61,098 nt of DNA from NCBI GenBank assembly GCA_937928735.1, contig CALFVF010000008.1, positions 65,971 to 127,068 of the forward strand, read 5' to 3'. This DNA comes from an uncultured Verrucomicrobiales bacterium. Its GTDB lineage: Bacteria > Verrucomicrobiota > Verrucomicrobiia > Verrucomicrobiales > Akkermansiaceae. The notes under the pieces were generated by a model. That model made no database searches and was not told where the DNA came from. It worked only from the letters and a program-made list of their open reading frames with translations. Positions 58,290 to 61,098 of the stretch are shown here, piece after piece; position 1 is the first letter of the stretch; every line of letters begins with the position of its first letter. The translations under genes and the position numbers were made by a program.

Positions 58290-60371
58290 ATGGCTGATTT
58301 AAGCAAATATAGAAACATCGGGATTTTCGCCCACGTGGATGCTGGTAAGACTACCACCACAGAGCGAATTTTGGCTCTTACAGGTAAAATTCACAAAATT
58401 GGTGAGGTTCACGATGGTGAGTCGACAACAGACTTCATGGAGCAAGAGGCTGAGCGTGGTATTACCATTCAGTCAGCAGCGACAACATGTTTCTGGGCTG
58501 ATCACCGCTTTAACATCATTGATACTCCCGGTCACGTTGACTTCACTGTGGAAGTGTACCGTTCTCTCAAGGTTCTTGATGGTGGTGTCGGTGTCTTCTG
58601 TGCGTCTGGTGGTGTAGAGCCTCAGTCTGAGACAAACTGGCGCTACGCGAATGAGTCTGAAGTTGCACGTGTGATTTATGTCAATAAGCTCGACCGTGTC
58701 GGTGGTGATTTCTACCGCGTCGTCGATCAGGTGAAGAACATCCTCGGTGCGAATCCCCTGGTGATGGTTCTTCCTATCGGTATCGAGTCTGACTTTATCG
58801 GACTCTGTGATCTTCTCACTCGAAAGGCATGGATCTGGGATGACTCTGGTCAGCCAGAAAACTATGTGATCGAGGACATTCCTGCTGACATGGTGGACAA
58901 GGTCGAGGAGTACCGTGCCCAGCTCATCGAGACTGCTGTTGAGCAGGACGATGAACTCATGATGGAGTACCTAGATGGTAACGAGCCAAGCATTGATCAG
59001 ATTAAAGCTTGTATCCGTAAGGGAACCGTTAATTTAGATTTCTTCCCAACTTACTGTGGTTCTTCCTTTAAGAACAAGGGTGTTCAACTAGTACTCGACG
59101 CTGTCGTTGACTACTTGCCATCTCCTACAGAAGTGGATCCACAGCCAGAAGTTGACCCAGAGGGTAACGAGACTGGTGAACATGCGATTGTTGACACGGA
59201 GAAGCCTCTTCGTGCTCTCGCCTTTAAGATCATGGACGACAAGTTCGGTGCTCTGACCTTCACACGTATCTACTCAGGTAAGCTCAATAAAGGGGACTCC
59301 GTACTCAATACCTTCACTGGTAAGAACGAGCGTATCGGGCGTATTGTTGAAATGCACGCCGATGAGCGTACAGAGTTAGACTCTGCTCAAGCTGGTGACA
59401 TTGTTGCTCTTGTTGGCCTTAAAAACACACAGACAGGACACACACTCTGTGATCCTAAGTCACCTGCGACTCTCGAGCCAATGGTCTTCCCAGATCCAGT
59501 GATCTCTATCGCTGTAGCACCTAAGGACAAGGTGAATGCGGAGAAACTCGGTGTGGCTATCGGTAAGATGGTAGCAGAAGATCCTTCTTTCTACGTCGAA
59601 ACAGACGAAGACTCAGGAGAAACTATCCTTAAGGGAATGGGTGAGCTTCATCTCGACATTAAGGTAGACATCCTCAAGCGTACACACGGTGTGGAAGTCA
59701 CAGTAGGTGCTCCTCAGGTAGCGTACCGTGAGTCTATCACCAAGCGAATCGAAGATTCTTACACACACAAGAAGCAGTCTGGTGGTTCTGGTCAGTTCGG
59801 TAAAATTGACTACGTCATCGAGCCAGGTGAAGCAGGCGAAGGCTTTGTCTTCGAGTCCACTGTTGTAGGTGGTAATGTTCCTAAGGAATACTGGCCAGCT
59901 GTACAGAAAGGCTTCAAGAAGTCCATGGTTGAAGGTGTTCTCGCCGGATACCCAATGGAAGACGTGCGCGTGACTCTTGTTGACGGTGGTTTCCATGCAG
60001 TGGACTCCTCAGCAGTAGCGTTTGAGATCGCCGCTAAGGCAGCTTACCGTGCATCTATTCCTAAGGCAGGTCCTCAGATCCTTGAGCCCATCATGCGCCT
60101 CGATGTCTTCACTCCAGAAGATCATGTTGGGGATGTGATTGGTGATTTGAACCGCCGCCGTGGAATGATCCAGAGTCAGGAAACAACTGCGACAGGTGTC
60201 AGAATCAAGGCACAGGCAGCTCTTTCTGAGATGTTTGGATACATTGGTGATCTACGTACAATGACATCTGGTCGTGGTCAGTTCTCTATGGAGTTCGATC
60301 ACTACGCACCATGTCCTAAGAACGTGGCCGAGAAAGTGATTGCAGAAGCTGCTGAGCGTAACGCGAAGTAA
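58290..60371 (+). CDS. fusA: Elongation factor G
   Basis: GTPase that moves the ribosome along mRNA. 693 residues from the ATG at 58290 ([21 protein letters not shown]); a longer frame upstream has no EF-G likeness. G1 AHVDAGKT (about 14-21), switch II DTPGH, G4 NKLD, then domains II-V, with ELHLDI and the domain [13 protein letters not shown] tail. The switch I region reads [20 protein letters not shown], more like the EF-G2/spd-type EF-Gs than classic EF-G1 (GAATMDWM). It uses the strong codons GGT, CGT, GTT and CTC more than its neighbours, a sign of high expression. It is not with rpsL-rpsG-tuf here. Confidence 0.95.
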   Translation: MADLSKYRNIGIFAHVDAGKTTTTERILALTGKIHKIGEVHDGESTTDFMEQEAERGITIQSAATTCFWADHRFNIIDTPGHVDFTVEVYRSLKVLDGGVGVFCASGGVEPQSETNWRYANESEVARVIYVNKLDRVGGDFYRVVDQVKNILGANPLVMVLPIGIESDFIGLCDLLTRKAWIWDDSGQPENYVIEDIPADMVDKVEEYRAQLIETAVEQDDELMMEYLDGNEPSIDQIKACIRKGTVNLDFFPTYCGSSFKNKGVQLVLDAVVDYLPSPTEVDPQPEVDPEGNETGEHAIVDTEKPLRALAFKIMDDKFGALTFTRIYSGKLNKGDSVLNTFTGKNERIGRIVEMHADERTELDSAQAGDIVALVGLKNTQTGHTLCDPKSPATLEPMVFPDPVISIAVAPKDKVNAEKLGVAIGKMVAEDPSFYVETDEDSGETILKGMGELHLDIKVDILKRTHGVEVTVGAPQVAYRESITKRIEDSYTHKKQSGGSGQFGKIDYVIEPGEAGEGFVFESTVVGGNVPKEYWPAVQKGFKKSMVEGVLAGYPMEDVRVTLVDGGFHAVDSSAVAFEIAAKAAYRASIPKAGPQILEPIMRLDVFTPEDHVGDVIGDLNRRRGMIQSQETTATGVRIKAQAALSEMFGYIGDLRTMTSGRGQFSMEFDHYAPCPKNVAEKVIAEAAERNAK

Positions 60372-60401
60372 GCTTTAGCGATTATTCTCACTAGAATTTA
60401 G

Positions 60402-60434
60402 AACCCACAGGAGTCCTGCTCTTGTGGGTTTTTT
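60402..60434 (+). terminator. Rho-independent terminator of fusA
   Basis: AACCCACA (60402-60409) pairs with TGTGGGTT (60423-60430), followed by T's to 60434. Confidence 0.88.
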
Positions 60435-61098
60435 GTGTGTCCTAGCCCCCATTAAAAATAGCCAAAGTTAGCGTGTTCTTGATTGACGCGCTTTTTTTGT
60501 TTCTGTGGTTTAAAAGAAAAGCTCTTAAACACACTTAAGACCTTGTAGCTGGCATACAGGTAGTTAACGGAAAAAAGCCATAAAGAATTTATTTTTACTC
60601 AAAATTTGGTGAGAAATCTACTTAGAGAAACATTCCGCCTATAGGAATTATTGCTGAGTTACCTAAAAGGCTGTTTATCAGTGTTGGATTTGAAGGGTGT
60701 ATTGTAAAAATTCTGACCTATAACAAGAGTCTAGCGTTTGCGAGACATCAAGAGGTGAGTACCAATCTGGGCAATCAGGGTAAATTTTGTTAGACTTATG
60801 ATTCAGAGGGAATAAGAAGAAAAAGTAACTTTATATTATGAATTAGAGATTGCCAACACGAACGAGAATTTATATGGAATATATTATGGGTAAGAAAGTG
60901 TTTCTTAGTTTGCTTCTTAAGAATAGATATTCTGTAACTTCAGCGAGGTGCAGGAAAATATGCGTGAAGCAGTCTTCAGAGCTCAATCACCTGATTCACT
61001 AAGTTTTTTCCCGTCTATGTTTTCTCACTGATTATCAGATATTATCAGAACGACACAGAATTTCTTGCCCAGATTTCATTTCTAACCAGCATCACATT
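60435..61098. other. AT-rich region at right edge without a recognised gene
   Basis: About 660 bases with no reading frame of note, no tRNA and no repeat that I could match to others in the window. A GCG..CGC short palindrome near 60489 is not convincing. It probably holds the upstream region of a gene beyond the edge. Confidence 0.4.

Noticed and set aside
1..61098. tRNA, rRNA, CRISPR array or prophage
   Set aside because: I looked for T-loop (GTTCGAATC-like) patterns, regularly spaced direct repeats of CRISPR size, and integrase, terminase or capsid genes; none were found.

Overview
The window looks like a chromosome segment of a marine-type Verrucomicrobiota bacterium (Verrucomicrobiales, possibly near Rubritalea). 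Three things point there: a UvrA with tandemly duplicated ABC halves as in the PVC superphylum, a secreted protein ending in a PEP-CTERM sorting signal, and several DUF5069, DUF1573 and kinase-LamG type genes. No rRNA, tRNA, CRISPR array or intact insertion sequence was found.

Layout. 1-7.7 kb (+): 3' part of a multi-ABC uvrA, then cmk, plsC, sua5/tsaC and murJ. 7.7-15.9 kb (mostly -): a type I restriction-modification locus (hsdM-hsdS ... hsdR) that holds a HigB toxin / HigA-ImmA antitoxin pair directly upstream of hsdR, and an inverted two-gene insert (57-aa protein plus DUF1883). 15.9-18.7 kb (-): an ABC-2 exporter with a helical-repeat partner. 18.9-25.9 kb: a lipoprotein, a GH15-like (alpha/alpha)6 barrel, a membrane-anchored helical protein, a secreted beta-helix protein and a beta-propeller/SGNH fusion. 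26-30.4 kb: SanA/YdcF, a lipid kinase and a nucleotide house-cleaning group (Maf, MazG, Nudix) plus DUF5069. 30.6-37 kb: an accessory stretch with a lipoprotein, an AT-rich orphan, a decayed reverse transcriptase, and an NAD/ADP-ribose module (Nudix-winged-helix regulator, vault-like protein, truncated macrodomain, ADP-ribosylglycohydrolase). 37-45.7 kb: a PEP-CTERM protein, a Ser/Thr kinase-LamG, a DPBB-like protein, a YdeP-type molybdoenzyme, MnmH/SelU and an alcohol dehydrogenase. 45.9-50 kb (+): a TroABCD/Znu-type metal ABC transporter whose first permease is fused to a DtxR/MntR domain, with a DtxR-like operator upstream. 50-61 kb: a pseudouridine synthase, PhoH, IF-1 (apparently with an ATC start), an ArsC/Spx-like protein, a SLC13/TrkA-C transporter, CYTH, DUF1573-rhodanese, IspD, a small helical protein and EF-G.

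Most notable. (1) A protein with three GP-x-P repeats, a shoulder/SPFH-like region and a cap-like coiled coil, resembling eukaryotic major vault protein, sits in an operon with ADP-ribose genes and follows a perfect 11-bp inverted repeat that may be the NrtR-type operator. (2) A dispersed MITE-like repeat family (four copies here) has TA-flanked terminal inverted repeats and an internal hairpin kept by wobble pairs; one copy supplies the last codons and stop of a gene. (3) A toxin-antitoxin pair and a DUF1883 cassette are nested in the type I RM locus. (4) IF-1 has a strong ribosome-binding site placed for an ATC start, giving an RG-rich N-terminal extension. (5) A permease-tethered metalloregulator has a matching operator.
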